Below are positions 48,662 through 59,158 of a stretch of DNA of 64,000 nt, piece after piece (the first letter of the stretch is position 1; the number at the start of each line of letters is the position of its first letter). The stretch spans positions 112,606 to 176,605 of the forward strand of contig NZ_BAKW01000005.1 in the NCBI RefSeq assembly GCF_000614545.1. Reading direction: 5' to 3'. The stretch comes from Asaia platycodi JCM 25414. GTDB lineage: Bacteria; Pseudomonadota; Alphaproteobacteria; Acetobacterales; Acetobacteraceae. A program made the translations under genes and the position numbers. The notes under the pieces were generated by a model. It saw only the letters and a list, made by a program, of their open reading frames with translations, did not search any database and had not been told where the DNA came from.

Positions 48662-49495
48662 ATGCACTCCCATCCGATCATCCTGCCCCAGTTCGATCCG
48701 ATTGCCGTTCATCTGGGGCCTTTGGCCGTGCACTGGTACGCGCTGGCCTATATTCTCTCGATCCTGATCGGCTGGAAAATCGCCATCCGGCTCTGCGGTC
48801 TGGCACCTCGTGCGGCCACGCGCGAGCAGGTGGATGATTTTGCCTTCTGGGCCATGCTTGGCGTCGTACTGGGTGGGCGGTTTGGCTATATCCTGTTCTA
48901 CAAGCCGGGCTTTTATCTCACCCATCCGTTGTCCATTATCGAGGTCTGGCAGGGGGGCATGTCGTTCCATGGTGGCGCGTTGGGCGTGATTCTGGCGCTT
49001 GCCTGGTTTACCTGGCGCAATGGGCTCAGCTTTCTCTCCTTCTCCGACCGCATCACCATCGTTGTGCCGCTCGGGCTCGGGCTCGGGCGTTGCGCAAATT
49101 TCATCAATGGCGAGTTATGGGGGCGTCCGGCGCCGGATTGGCTGCCCTGGGCAATGGTGTTTCCGACCGGTGGGCCGATTGCCCGTCATCCCTCGCAGCT
49201 TTACGAGGCGCTGACCGAGGGTCTCTTGCTGCTCAGCGTCATGCTGATTGCCGCAAGCCGCCCCTGGGTGCGCATGCGTTACGGCTTCCTGTCGGGTCTG
49301 TTCCTGTTCGGCTATGCCGTTGCACGCAGCTTCTGCGAGCTGTTTCGTGAACCCGACGCGTTTATCGGCTTTCTGCCTTTTGGCGTGACCATGGGACAGG
49401 TGCTCTGCGTCCCGATGGCGCTGGCCGGGCTGTGGCTCATGGCCTACGGCGTGCGCCACCCGCATACGATCGAGGGAGAAAAGGCTTATGGCTGA
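48662..49495 (+). CDS. lgt: Prolipoprotein diacylglyceryl transferase
   Basis: Integral membrane enzyme that adds diacylglycerol to the lipobox Cys. Typical segments are PIAVHLGPLAVHWYALAY, GVVLGGRFGYILFY, GGMSFHGGALGV (catalytic His), the Lgt signature GRCANFINGELWGRP, RHPSQLYEALTEG and EPDAFIGF. 277 residues with seven TM helices. It overlaps pgeF by eight bases. Confidence 0.95.
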   Translation: MHSHPIILPQFDPIAVHLGPLAVHWYALAYILSILIGWKIAIRLCGLAPRAATREQVDDFAFWAMLGVVLGGRFGYILFYKPGFYLTHPLSIIEVWQGGMSFHGGALGVILALAWFTWRNGLSFLSFSDRITIVVPLGLGLGRCANFINGELWGRPAPDWLPWAMVFPTGGPIARHPSQLYEALTEGLLLLSVMLIAASRPWVRMRYGFLSGLFLFGYAVARSFCELFREPDAFIGFLPFGVTMGQVLCVPMALAGLWLMAYGVRHPHTIEGEKAYG

Positions 49496-50282
49496 TCAGG
49501 CGCCGCGCGGCTGGGTGATCCGGGCCGATTCTCTGGCCTATCTGCGCCATGGTTTTTTCACCCGATTGGGCGGGGTCTCGCCCAGCCCCTTCAATTCGCT
49601 CAACTGCTCTTTGGCATCGGCAGACCGACCCGAGAACATTGCTGAAAACCGCGGCCGCGTTGCCCGGTTTCTCGGGGTGGAAACACCTTCTCTGCTTGGC
49701 CTGACGCAGACCCACTCAGCCGATGTCGTGACCCTGACGCGCGAGACGCCGGTCTGGCAGACGGGACGCGGCCCCAAAGCCGACGCGCTGGTGACGGATC
49801 GGGACGATCTGGCGCTTGGCGTCATCACCGCCGATTGCGGTCCGGTTCTGTTTGCGAGTCCCGATGGTCGGGTCGTGGGGGCGGCCCATGCAGGGTGGCG
49901 CGGGGCGGTCGGCGGCGTGCTTGAGGCGACGCTCTCGGCCATGGCGGCTCTGGGTGCCGGAGATGTGGTGGCCAGTGTCGGGCCTTGTATCCGTCAGGAA
50001 AGCTATGAAGTCGGGCCCGAGATGCGCGAGGCTGTTCTCGATGCCTCGCCTGAAGCGGCGCATTTTTTCATGCCTGCCTTGCGTGATGGGTATTTTCTTT
50101 TCGACATGCCCGGTTATTGCCTCCACAGACTGCGTCGTGCCGGGCTGCGCCATGTGTCCATGATGGGGCTCGATACGCGCTTTGATGTCAGGCGCTTTTT
50201 CAGCCATCGTCGTCGCACCCTTGCAGGCGGCGGTGTCATCGGCCATCAGATCTCGGCAATCCGGGCGGGAGCGCAGGCATGA
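49488..50282 (+). CDS. pgeF: Peptidoglycan editing factor (multicopper-like polyphenol oxidase fold)
   Basis: YfiH/PgeF-family hydrolase that removes mis-incorporated residues from peptidoglycan precursors. The metal-site motifs are HTGxxTQTHSADV-like QTHSADVV, ITADCGPVLFA and GAAHAGWRGAVGGV, with SVGPCIRQESYEVG after. The early FFTRLGGVSPSPFNSLNCS is also typical. 264 residues. It overlaps lgt and the next lipoprotein gene (ATGA), fitting an envelope operon. Confidence 0.92.
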   Translation: MADQAPRGWVIRADSLAYLRHGFFTRLGGVSPSPFNSLNCSLASADRPENIAENRGRVARFLGVETPSLLGLTQTHSADVVTLTRETPVWQTGRGPKADALVTDRDDLALGVITADCGPVLFASPDGRVVGAAHAGWRGAVGGVLEATLSAMAALGAGDVVASVGPCIRQESYEVGPEMREAVLDASPEAAHFFMPALRDGYFLFDMPGYCLHRLRRAGLRHVSMMGLDTRFDVRRFFSHRRRTLAGGGVIGHQISAIRAGAQA

Positions 50283-51216
50283 AGCGCCCTTTGAGAACCG
50301 TTATCGGTCTGTTCAGCACCATGACCCTGCTGGCCGGGTGTGTGGAAATGCCGCGCCCCTTCGGTGATCCTGGTCCAGAGGGACGCCGCCTGGCGCTCAC
50401 CACGCCGCCGCCCCGACTGGCCGTGCCGACCCCGCCTGATTCGCTGCTCGATAATACGGCCTCGGCGCTCTGGGCCAGAGAGGTCGCAACCCAGCTTGTC
50501 GATCAGTCGCTTCCCGCCGTGGCCCAGCCGGCAAAGCCCGGCGACTGGTGCTCAAGCTTTCTGCCACCATGCAGGGCAGCGACGTGACACCGCATTATGT
50601 GGTGATGATGCCCACTGGCGAGGCGCGCGGCCACTGGGATGCGGCACCCATTCCGGCCTCCGTCTGGGCGCAGGGGGAAAAGTCCGTTCTCTCCTCGCTG
50701 GCCGCGGCATCGGCGCCGCAGATCAGTTCGGTTCTGACCGGCATTCAGGCTGCAATGATGCAGGCCGACCCGCACAGCCTCAAGCGTCGCCCCGCCAAGG
50801 TGTATTTTAAGGGCGTGAAGGGTGCCCCCGGTGACGGGAATGTCTCGCTGGCCCGCGCTTTTATTGCGAGTTTCCCCGATCAGCACGACCAGTTGCAGAG
50901 CAACGCCAAGGATGCCGATTACAGCGTCGAGGCGATCGTGACCCTGAGCGATGGCCCCGCTGGCACGACCGGCCACCCAACCCAGCATATCGAGATTTCA
51001 TGGCGCACGGTGGCTGCCGACGGCAAGGAAGCAGGGGCTGCCACCCAGCTTCATGATATTGACGCCCACTCGCTCGATGGGCCCTGGGGTGATGTGGCTA
51101 TGGCCGCTGCTTCCGAGGCGGCAGGTGGCGTGCATCAGATCATTACCAATTACTCGGGGCGCGATCATAAGCCATTGCCGCCTGAGAATACGGCTACGCA
51201 GAAACAGGTTTTGTGA
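50279..51216 (+). CDS. Putative lipoprotein of unknown function (frame break near 50547)
   Basis: Starts at ATG 50279, overlapping pgeF. The lipobox is LLAGC (Cys near residue 21), followed by a Pro-rich stretch (TTPPPRLAVPTPPD). Restoring a G in TGG(G)TGC near 50547 joins GDWVLKLSATMQG and gives about 312 residues. The second half has SVEAIVTLSDG and HIEISWRTVAADGKEAG, which look like a beta-rich, possibly repeated domain. No family is recognised. With lgt just upstream it may be an Lgt substrate, as any lipoprotein. Confidence 0.65.
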
Positions 51217-51646
51217 TTTGTGATAGCTGTGTCCGCAAGCTTAGCTGGTCGTGGCTCGATGCCGCCCCGTCTGGTGCCGGGGCGATCACCCGCTCACGGT
51301 GTCGGACGCGAGGGGCCTCTCTCGAAAGGTCATGATCCTGAGCAGAAACATCTACTTCCAGAAAGCCGATCCCGACGCCCAAAAAGGTGTTGGAAGTTTC
51401 CCGCTCAGTGATGCGCGCGAAGCACTCAAGGCGATCGGCGATCCTTCCTTCAAGGAATGGGGTGTCGAGTGAGAAAATGGAGATGGTGACATCGAAACGG
51501 GTGAGCAGATACCTAACACCCGCCCAGATGGCAGCCCTAGTTTCGTATCGCTCACCGACACGTTTCTTGTCACCGTTAAAAACGGGCAGACTGAAGCTCT
51601 CCACTGAGATCGGCCCCTTGGGCGCAAAGATACGATCCGCGTTCAT
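51194..51646 (-). CDS. Hypothetical protein, doubtful
   Basis: An open frame from ATG 51646 encodes 150 residues with some ordered features (GERYETRAAIWAGVRYLLTRFDVTISIFSLDTPF). It resembles no family I know. The plus strand has competing short frames, and its end overlaps the lipoprotein gene. The region has a slightly different, less G+C-rich composition than its neighbours. It may be non-coding. Confidence 0.25.
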   Translation of the reverse strand: MNADRIFAPKGPISVESFSLPVFNGDKKRVGERYETRAAIWAGVRYLLTRFDVTISIFSLDTPFLEGRIADRLECFARITERETSNTFLGVGIGFLEVDVSAQDHDLSREAPRVRHRERVIAPAPDGAASSHDQLSLRTQLSQITKPVSA

Positions 51647-51835
51647 GTGTTGAATGACTATGAAGACTTCAGATCGCATTTCGAAAGCTGATACCCAGCA
51701 CATGGGTGGCGAGAGTCACAGAGTTGTAAAAAACGCTCTGTCGGTTGATCTGGGTCGCCATGAATTAATGACAGCGTGGCGCGGCGTTGTTAGAAGGCCG
51801 CGTTTGCTGCCGCCCCGGACCGGAGTCGTTTCCCG
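51217..51835. other. 620-base region before prs without a clear gene
   Basis: No tRNA, repeat copy or terminator could be identified. It holds the doubtful 51194 frame and short plus-strand frames. It must contain the prs promoter. It is the longest stretch of the window without a confident gene. Confidence 0.5.
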
Positions 51836-52767
51836 ATGAAGATCGTCGCCTGTAACAGTAACCTGCCTCTGGCGCGTGCCGTAGCTCAGGAGCTGCGTTT
51901 GCCTCTGTGCAAGGTGTCGGTGCGGCGTTTCGCCGATGCCGAGGTCTTCGTCGAGATTCAGGAAAATGTGCGTGGCGAAGATGTCTTCGTCATTCAGAGC
52001 ACATGTTCGCCGACCAATGACAATCTGATGGAATTGCTGATCATGCTCGACGCCTTGCGTCGCGGATCGGCCCGTCGTGTCACGGCTGTCATGCCGTATT
52101 TTGGCTATGCAAGGCAGGATCGCAAATCCGGCCCGCGTACGCCCATCAGCGCCAAGCTGGTGGCCAATCTGCTGGTCGAGGCCGGTGCGAACCGTATTCT
52201 GACCATGGATCTGCACGCCATGCAGATTCAGGGTTTTTTCGATATTCCGGTCGATAATCTTTACGCAGCGCCGCTTTTCAAGCGTGACATCAATGCCCGC
52301 CACCCGAATGAAGACCTCATGATCGTCTCGCCGGATGTCGGGGGTGTGGTCCGTGCCCGTCAGCTCGCGCAGCGTCTGAACACCGATCTGGCCATTATCG
52401 ACAAGCGTCGCGAGCGCGCCGGTGTGTCCGAGGTCATGAATGTGATCGGCGATGTCGCGGGGCGCTACTGCATCCTGGTCGATGATATCGTCGATAGCGG
52501 CGGCTCGCTGTGTAACGCGGCTGAAGCTCTGATGAAGCACGGCGCTGCCGGGGTCGAGGCTTACGTGACCCATGGTGTGCTGACGGGCACGGCAGTTGAT
52601 CGCGTCAAGGCGTCGCCACTCAAGATGCTGACACTCACCGACAGCATTCCTGCGACCGAGGCGATGGAAGAATCGCCCAATATTCGTCAGATCAGCACCG
52701 CCAATCTTCTGGCGCGCGCATGAGTGCTGTGGCAGATGAAAGCTCTGTCTCTTCGCTCTTCGACTAA
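51836..52767 (+). CDS. prs: Ribose-phosphate pyrophosphokinase (frame break near 52719)
   Basis: Makes PRPP for nucleotides, His and Trp. [95 protein letters not shown] and the PRPP loop [17 protein letters not shown] are all present. The raw frame stops at 52723 (295 residues). Restoring one base near 52719 adds the usual alphaproteobacterial tail, ending [10 protein letters not shown], with TAA 52765-52767 and 310 residues. The phosphatase gene follows 12 bases later. Confidence 0.95.
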
Positions 52768-52779
52768 GGAACGGTTTTC

Positions 52780-53364
52780 ATGCTGCTTCGTCGCCCCTTC
52801 TGGTATCTGCGCCATGGTCAGACCGACTGGAACGCACAGAATCTCTCTCAGGGCCGGACAGATATTCCGTTGAACGCCACAGGGCGGGAACAGGCGATCA
52901 AGGCGGGAGATTCACTCTCTCGTCACTGGCGCGATGGCGCATCGCCCATCGCCCGTATTATTTCTTCCCCTCTGACACGCGCTCATGACACGGCCTTGGC
53001 CGCTCAGGAAGCGATCGCCGTTTCAGGTGGTATCACCTTACCGCTTTCAACCGATCAGGGTCTGGAAGAAGTCTGCTTCGGCGTGATGGAAGGCGAGCCC
53101 ATGGGCGACTGGTACGATCCCTGGATCGAAGGCCAGTTCACGCCTGAAGGCTGCGAAACCTTCGAGGGTCTCAAGACCCGTGCATCCGAAGCCGTGAATC
53201 GCGCGCTCGAACAGGACGGCATTCCCATGATTGTGGCCCATGGCGCGCTTTTTCGCGCCTTGCGCGCTGCAATGGATCTGCCGATCAATGTGCGTCTGGC
53301 CAATGCTGTGCCGCTCTATTGCGATCCGACCGAGAATGGTTGGGTTCTCACCGCTTACGAGTGA
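52780..53364 (+). CDS. Histidine phosphatase superfamily protein
   Basis: 194 residues of the phosphoglycerate-mutase-like family. The catalytic RHGQT is at residues 11-15 (YLRHGQTDWN), SSPLTRAHDTA carries the second Arg, and VAHGALFRAL holds the second His. It could be a GpmB/PhoE-like or alpha-ribazole phosphatase; the substrate cannot be told from the sequence. It lies close behind prs with an AAGGA ribosome-binding site. Confidence 0.85.
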   Translation: MLLRRPFWYLRHGQTDWNAQNLSQGRTDIPLNATGREQAIKAGDSLSRHWRDGASPIARIISSPLTRAHDTALAAQEAIAVSGGITLPLSTDQGLEEVCFGVMEGEPMGDWYDPWIEGQFTPEGCETFEGLKTRASEAVNRALEQDGIPMIVAHGALFRALRAAMDLPINVRLANAVPLYCDPTENGWVLTAYE

Positions 53365-53370
53365 CAGAAG

Positions 53371-53484
53371 CGGGGCGCTGCCCGGCGCCTTGAGAACGGT
53401 ACAAGCCTCTTTCATCCCTCTCTGAACGAGAGCTAGGATCGAAGAGGCTGTGCTCCTTTACGGATTTCAGGGCAGAGCCCTGAG
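53371..53484. repeat. Dispersed hairpin repeat, copy F
   Basis: Degenerate copy after the phosphatase gene. The first hairpin CGGGGC-GCT-GCCCGG is slightly altered, the middle is diverged (GAAGAGGCTGTGCTCCTTT), and the end hairpin CAGGGC-AGA-GCCCTG (53468-53482) is perfect. It is the only copy lying between co-directional genes. Confidence 0.75.
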
Positions 53485-53598
53485 AAGAATCCCCTTCCGA
53501 ATCCCGAAGAACATTGCTTTACCCCCCAATTCCGGTAAGGCGCCCCATCACTCAGGCACCCCTGGAGGCCGTGAGTGCAATGAATTTGGGAGAATACC

Positions 53599-54237
53599 GT
53601 GACAAATATGACGTCCCTCGAAGTCTCTACGCGCGCGAAGGCTGGTAAGGGGGCAGCGCGCGCAACGAGACGTGCCGGTCTGGTGCCGGGTGTTGTGTAT
53701 GGTGGCAAGCAGGAGCCGGCGCTGATCCAGATCGATCCGCGCATCATCCACAAGGAAATGGTCCGTGGTGGCTGGCGCTCGCGCCTGTTCGAGCTGCCGC
53801 TCGAAGGTGGCACCGTGCGCGCTCTTCTGCGTGAAGTGCAGCTGCACCCCGTCACCGATGCGCCGATCCATGTCGATTTCCAGCGTCTTGCTGCTGGCGA
53901 GAAGGTTCATGTGACCGTCTCCATCCACGTGACCGGCGAAGACAAGGCTCCCGGCATCAAGCGCGGTGGCGTGCTGAACCTGGTTCGTCACACGGTGGAC
54001 GTCATGGCTGACGTTGACAGCATTCCGGCCAGCTTCACGGTTGATCTGAGCGCGCTCGACATTCACGACAACGTGCGTTGGGACGACCTGACCGGCACCG
54101 AGAACGTGACGCCGGTTCTGCAGCTGCCGAACTTCGTCATCGCTACCATCGCACCGCCGACGGTCGATGCCGAGATGGAAGCTGAAGCCGCTGCGAAGGC
54201 CGCTGCTGAAGCCGCCGCTCCTGCGAAGAAGAAGTAA
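53599..54237 (+). CDS. rplY: 50S ribosomal protein L25 / general stress protein Ctc
   Basis: 212 residues, the long CTC form: the 5S-rRNA-binding N-terminal L25 domain ([38 protein letters not shown]) and the TL5-like beta domain ([27 protein letters not shown]) are followed by an Ala/Glu/Lys tail. A GTG start at 53599 with GGGAG six bases upstream is preferred over ATG 53608. pth follows closely. Confidence 0.93.
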
Positions 54238-54257
54238 GACCGCTCGGGGTGGCCGCA

Positions 54258-54836
54258 ATGCTACTCTGGACCGGGCTCGGCAACCCCGAGCCCGGCATGC
54301 GCAGGCAGCGCCATAATATTGGCTTCATGGCTGTCGAGCGTATTGCCGAATACTACCGGTTTTCTCCCTGGCGTGCGCGCTTCAAGGGGGAGACTGCCGA
54401 GGGCAGCATCGAGGGACAAAAGGTTCTTCTGCTCAAGCCCATGACCTATATGAATTTATCCGGCGAAAGCGTGCAGCAGGCTGCGCGGTTCTTCAAAATC
54501 CCGGTTTCCGACATCACGGCGTTTCATGATGAGCTCGATCTTGCTTTCTGCAAGGTGCGGGTCAAGCGAGGCGGCGGGGCAGCGGGGCATAATGGCCTGC
54601 GCTCGATGGACAAGATGCTGGGCGACCAGAACTACCAGCGCGTGCGCCTCGGCATCGGGCATCCCGGTCACAAAGACCGCGTGACGGGCCATGTGCTGGG
54701 CGACTTCGCCAAGGCCGAACAGAACGAACTTGAAGAGCTTCTCGATGCTGTCGCGACGGCATCGCCCCTGCTGGCCAGAGGGGAACCGGAAGCGACAATG
54801 ACCAAAATCGCCATGCTGTGCGGGGAGAAACGCTGA
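54258..54836 (+). CDS. pth: Peptidyl-tRNA hydrolase
   Basis: Releases peptides from dropped-off peptidyl-t[22 protein letters not shown] (catalytic His), [44 protein letters not shown] and [23 protein letters not shown] are the Pth signatures. ATG 54258 gives 192 residues; a GTG nine bases earlier is possible. The order rplY-pth-ychF is common in Alphaproteobacteria. The stop overlaps the ychF start. Confidence 0.95.
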   Translation: MLLWTGLGNPEPGMRRQRHNIGFMAVERIAEYYRFSPWRARFKGETAEGSIEGQKVLLLKPMTYMNLSGESVQQAARFFKIPVSDITAFHDELDLAFCKVRVKRGGGAAGHNGLRSMDKMLGDQNYQRVRLGIGHPGHKDRVTGHVLGDFAKAEQNELEELLDAVATASPLLARGEPEATMTKIAMLCGEKR

Positions 54837-55927
54837 TGGGCTTCAATTGTGGCATCGTGGGGCTTCCCAATGTGGGCAAATCCACCCTGTTCAATGCGCT
54901 GACCGAAACGGCAGCAGCTCAGGCGGCGAATTATCCGTTCTGCACCATCGAGCCCAATGTGGGTCGTGTGGCCGTGCCAGATCCGCGTCTCGATAATCTG
55001 GCCCGTATCGGCAAGTCGCAGAAAATCCTGCCGACCAGCTCGAATTCGTCGATATCGCCGGGCTGGTGCGCGGGGCATCGCGTGGTGAAGGCCTCGGCAA
55101 CCAATTTCTCGCCAATATCCGCGAGGTCGATGCGATTATTCATGTGCTTCGCTGCTTCGAAGACGATGACATCACCCATGTCGAAGGGGGCGTGGACCCC
55201 GTTCGCGATGCGAGATCATCGAGACAGAGCTGATGCTGTCCGATCTGGACTCGCTCGAAAAGCGTCAGGTGTCGCTGCAGAAGCGGGCACGCGGTAATGA
55301 CCGTGAGGCGCAGCAGCAGCTCACGATCATGGATCCGATCATCGCCGCCCTGCGCGAGGGCAAGCCGGCCCGCACAGCCGTGCCCAAAGGTGAGGAAGAA
55401 ACGGCCCGTCGCCTGCAGCTCATGACCACCAAGCCGGTGCTTTATGTCTGCAATGTCGAGGAAGGTTCGGCCGCCATCGGCAATAGTCACTCCGAAGCCG
55501 TGCGCAAGCGTGCCGAGGCCGAAGGTGCCGCCGTGGTCGTGGTGTCTGCGGCGATCGAAGCCGAAGTCAGCCAGCTGCCGCAGGAAGAGCGTGCCGAGTT
55601 TCTCGAAGGCTGGGGCTGAGCAATTCCGGTCTGGATCGTGTCATTGCTGCCGGGTACGGCCTGCTCGGGCTGAGCACCTATTTCACAGTCGGCCCAAAAG
55701 AAACGCGCGCCTGGACCATTACCAAGGGCACGAAGGCACCCCAGGCGGCTGCGGTTATTCATAATGATTTCGAGCGCGGTTTCATTGCCTGCGAAACCGT
55801 GGCTCATGACGATTACATCGCCTGTGGCGGTGAGTCGGGCGCCAAGGAAGCCGGCAAGCTGCGTATCGAAGGCAAGGAATATGTGGTTCAGGACGGCGAC
55901 GTCCTGTTGTTCCGCTTCAACGTCTGA
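54836..55927 (+). CDS. ychF: Redox-regulated P-loop ATPase YchF/OLA1-type (frame breaks near 55035, 55211 and 55616)
   Basis: TRAFAC-class ATPase linked to ribosomes and stress. The Walker [19 protein letters not shown] and [13 protein letters not shown] open the protein. Restoring one C in ACC(C)AGCTC (55035), one base in GATGC(C)GAGATC (55211) and one C in GGC(C)TGAGC (55616) gives [48 protein letters not shown] and the TGS-like end [23 protein letters not shown]. The total is about 364 residues, the exact family size. Three missing bases in one gene fit sequence error. Confidence 0.93.
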
Positions 55928-56031
55928 GTCTTTTGTTCCGCCTGGTGTGAGGGTTTTTCTCTTGCGCCAGGCGACGGTACTTGACCGTTTCGCGTTACAC
56001 GCAAAAATGGTGCGTCGTTCTGGAGCGCGCC

Positions 56032-57184
56032 ATGGAAATCCTCGTTGCCTGTGATTCCTTCAAGGAGAGCCTGACCGCCGAGGGGGTGGTCGAGGCGATC
56101 ATCAGCGGTTTTTCCGAAATTTTCCCGCAGGCACGCTATCACGCTTTTCCCATGGCCGATGGAGGTGAGGGCACGGCGGCTATCATGGCGCGCACGCTTT
56201 GCGGTCATCTTGAGACGCGGATGGTCTGCGGGCCACTCGGCGTGCCGGTTGCGGCCAGGTTTGCGGTTCTGAACGAGGGGCGCACGGCTCTGATCGAGCT
56301 GGCCGAAGCCGCCGGGCTGGCACAGGTGCCCCCTGAATCGCGTATGCCCCTTTTCACGACGACGCGCGGTGTCGGTGAGTTGATACTGGCTGCGCTCGAT
56401 CTCGGATGCGAGCATCTGGTCGTGGCCCTTGGCGGGAGTGCCACATGCGATGGCGGGGCGGGGCTTTTGCAGGCGCTGGGTGTCTCGTTACGTGATTTGC
56501 GCGGTGAAGAAATCGCCCAGGGTGGAGGGCCGCTTGGTTCGGTCTTTACCCTCGACGACGCAAAGCTCGATCCGCGCCTCGCGGAATGCCGCATCGAGAT
56601 TCTCTGCGATGTGACGGCGCCCTTGCTGGGTGAGAGTGGAGCTGCGGCCGTATTCGGGCCGCAGAAGGGCGCAACACCCCCTATGGTTACTATCCTCAAT
56701 GCGTCGCTTGCCCGATTATCCACTACTCGAGGCCCGTTGCGGGCGAGACTGGTCTGCGGTTGCCGGGATGGGGGCCGCCGGAGGCGCAGCGCTGGGTCTG
56801 GTTGCCCTATGCGGCGCCGAGCTCGTGCCGGGGGCAGAAGCCATTGCGCGGCTACTTGGGGTGGATGCGCTTATGAATCAGGTCGATCTGGTCATTACGG
56901 GTGAGGGGCGACTCGATGGGCAGACGGCGCAGGGCAAGGCGCCTTACGCCATCGCGACCATGGCCAGACAGGCCGGCAAACCTGTCCTGGCGTTTGCCGG
57001 CACGTTGGGAAGTGACTGCGAAAAACTCTATGGGCTGGGCTTTGATGCGCTGTTCAGCAGCCTCGATCGCCCCTGTTCGCTGGAAGAGGCCCTGTCTGAC
57101 GCGGCACCCTCGCTGCATCGCTGTGCACGCAATGTTGCGGCAGGGCTGGCGGTCGGACGCGCTTTTCAAGCAGCACAGGAGTGA
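56032..57184 (+). CDS. garK: Glycerate 2-kinase (frame break near 56713)
   Basis: GlxK/GarK family kinase that phosphorylates D-glycerate. The start MEILVACDSFKESLTAEGV fits the family, with MADGGEGTAAIM, LALGGSATCDGGAGLLQALG-like VALGGSATCDGG, and DVTAPLLGESGAAAVFGPQKGA. The second frame gives GMGAAGGAALGL, LVITGEGRLDGQTAQGKAPYAIA and the C-terminal AAPSLHRCARNVAAGLA. Restoring two bases near 56713 (for example CCC(GC)GATTAT) yields about 384 residues, the family size. It is the only two-base gap in the window and could also be two single losses. Confidence 0.88.
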
Positions 57185-57259
57185 TACATAGCCTGATCGC
57201 TCTTTTGCAGCCTTGGGGCTGAAAGAGTGCCCGATGCATCGCAGACAGGAGAATGCAGG

Positions 57260-58515
57260 ATGGAAGCCGTCACCCCCCAGTCCGATTTCAAGGCTCTGAC
57301 CGGACCAGCACGCGCAGCCGCCCGTATTCTTGCGATCGCCCCTGAAAGCCAGCGTAACGAGGCATTGCGTGCGGCAGCTGAGTCGTTGCGCCGGCATTCT
57401 GCCGATATCCTTGTGGCGAATGCCCGCGATGTGGCTTCCTCCAAGGCAAGCGCCGCCTTTATTGACCGGCTGACGCTCACCCCGGCGCGCATTGAGGCCA
57501 TGGCCAAGGGACTCGAATCGATTGCGTTGTTGCCCGACCCTGTGGGCCGCGTTCTGTCCGAGTGGACGCGACCTAACGGTCTGGTCATTCGTCGTGTCGC
57601 AACGCCACTTGGCGTGATCGGCATGATTTATGAAAGCCGCCCCAATGTCGGGGCCGACGCGGCTGGGCTGTGCATCAAATCCGGCAACGCGGTTATTCTA
57701 CGTGGCGGGTCCGAAAGCCTCAATTCCGCGCGTTGCATCCAAGGCTGTATCCATGAAGGTCTGGAACACGCTGGTCTGCCGCGTGACTGCGTGCAGATTG
57801 TACCGATGCTGATCGTGCCCATGTGGCGTCGATGCTCGGCGCGGCAGGTGAGATCGACATGATCATTCCCCGTGGGGGCAAATCGCTCGTCGAGCGCGTG
57901 CAGCGCGAGGCCCGAGTGCCGGTGCTCGCCCATGCTGACGGGCTTTGCCACACTTATATTCACAAAGACGCCGATTTCTCGATGGCACGCGAGATTCTGG
58001 CTAATGCCAAGATGCGCCGGACAGGCGTTTGCGGCGCGACCGAAACACTCCTGATCGACCGGAAAATTGCAGCGGATCTGTTGCCGCTCCTGGTTCAGGA
58101 TTTGCACGCGCTGGGCTGTGCCATTCTGGGCGATGAGACGGCACGCAAGATCGTGCATGACCTCGAACCGGCCAGCTCTGACGATTTTGCTACCGAATGG
58201 CTGGATGCGCGTCTCTCCGTCGCGGTAGTAGAAGACATCGATTCGGCTCTTGCGCATATCGCCCGTTACGGCAGTGGCCATACCGAGGCGATCATCACCA
58301 CCGACGCCGAAATCGCCGAGCATTTTCTGAATGGCACGGACAGTGCTGTGGTGATGTGGAACGCCTCGACACAGTTTTGCGATGGCGGCGAGTTCGGTTT
58401 CGGGGCAGAGATAGGGATCGCGACAGGCAAGATCCATGCTCGCGGCCCGGTCGGCCTCGAGCAGCTTACGACCTTCCGTTATGAGGTACGCGGCACCGGC
58501 CAGACGCGCCCCTGA
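57260..58515 (+). CDS. proA: Glutamate-5-semialdehyde dehydrogenase (gamma-glutamyl phosphate reductase; frame break near 57806)
   Basis: Second step of proline synthesis. [43 protein letters not shown] is in the first frame; the second frame has [37 protein letters not shown], the active-site Cys in [11 protein letters not shown], and the end [39 protein letters not shown]. Restoring one C in CCGA(C)TGCTGAT near 57806 gives [11 protein letters not shown] and about 418 residues. The start ATG 57260 has AGGAG and AGG upstream. proC lies 11 kb away. Confidence 0.95.
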
Positions 58516-58516
58516 C

Positions 58517-59143
58517 GTGCCGCAAATTCCAAAATATGGTGACAGCCGCGCCATTTCGATCGGGTTGCTGGGCGGGTCGTTCAACCCTGCCCATGCGGGC
58601 CATCTGCAACTGGCCCGTTATGCCCTGACCCATCTGCGGCTCGATCAGGTCTGGCTCATGGTGTCACCCGGCAATCCGCTCAAACCGCGACTCGGCATGG
58701 CCCCTTTTGAAGATCGCCTGGCTTCGGCTCACGCACTCGCCGACGGGCGTCGTATCATCGCGACCGATATCGAGGCCCGGCTGAACAAACGTTATACGGT
58801 AGAGACGATAGCCCTTTTGCGCCTGCGCTTTCCCAATGCCCGGTTCGTCTGGCTGATGGGCGCCGATGGTCTGGTGACGCTGACGCGCTGGCGACGCTGG
58901 CGCGATCTGGCGCTTCATGTACCCATGGCGGTTGTGCCCAGGCCAGGCAGTAATCGCACTGCGCTTTCGGGGCGGGCGACGCACGCGCTCAGCCATTTGC
59001 GCGTGCCGCCAAGACAGGGGCCTATCATGTCGCGTTCGAAAGGTGGTGTCTGGGCTTTTCTTCCGGCGCCGCAAAACGGTATATCAGCGACAGCGCTGAG
59101 GGATTCTGGAAATTATCCCGCCGCGCGCTCTCTAATGAATTGA
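58517..59143 (+). CDS. nadD: Nicotinate-nucleotide adenylyltransferase
   Basis: NAD biosynthesis. GLLGGSFNPAHAGHLQLARYAL carries the nucleotidyltransferase H-x-G-H motif, then WLMVSPGNPLKPR, FVWLMGADGLVTLTRW..RDLALHVPMAVVPRPG and the ISATALR motif near the end. The GTG 58517 start is one base after the proA stop, so translation is probably coupled. 208 residues. The gene order proA-nadD-rsfS-rlmH is conserved in Alphaproteobacteria. Confidence 0.93.
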   Translation: MPQIPKYGDSRAISIGLLGGSFNPAHAGHLQLARYALTHLRLDQVWLMVSPGNPLKPRLGMAPFEDRLASAHALADGRRIIATDIEARLNKRYTVETIALLRLRFPNARFVWLMGADGLVTLTRWRRWRDLALHVPMAVVPRPGSNRTALSGRATHALSHLRVPPRQGPIMSRSKGGVWAFLPAPQNGISATALRDSGNYPAARSLMN

Positions 59144-59158
59144 CCGGAGTGTCGAGCC

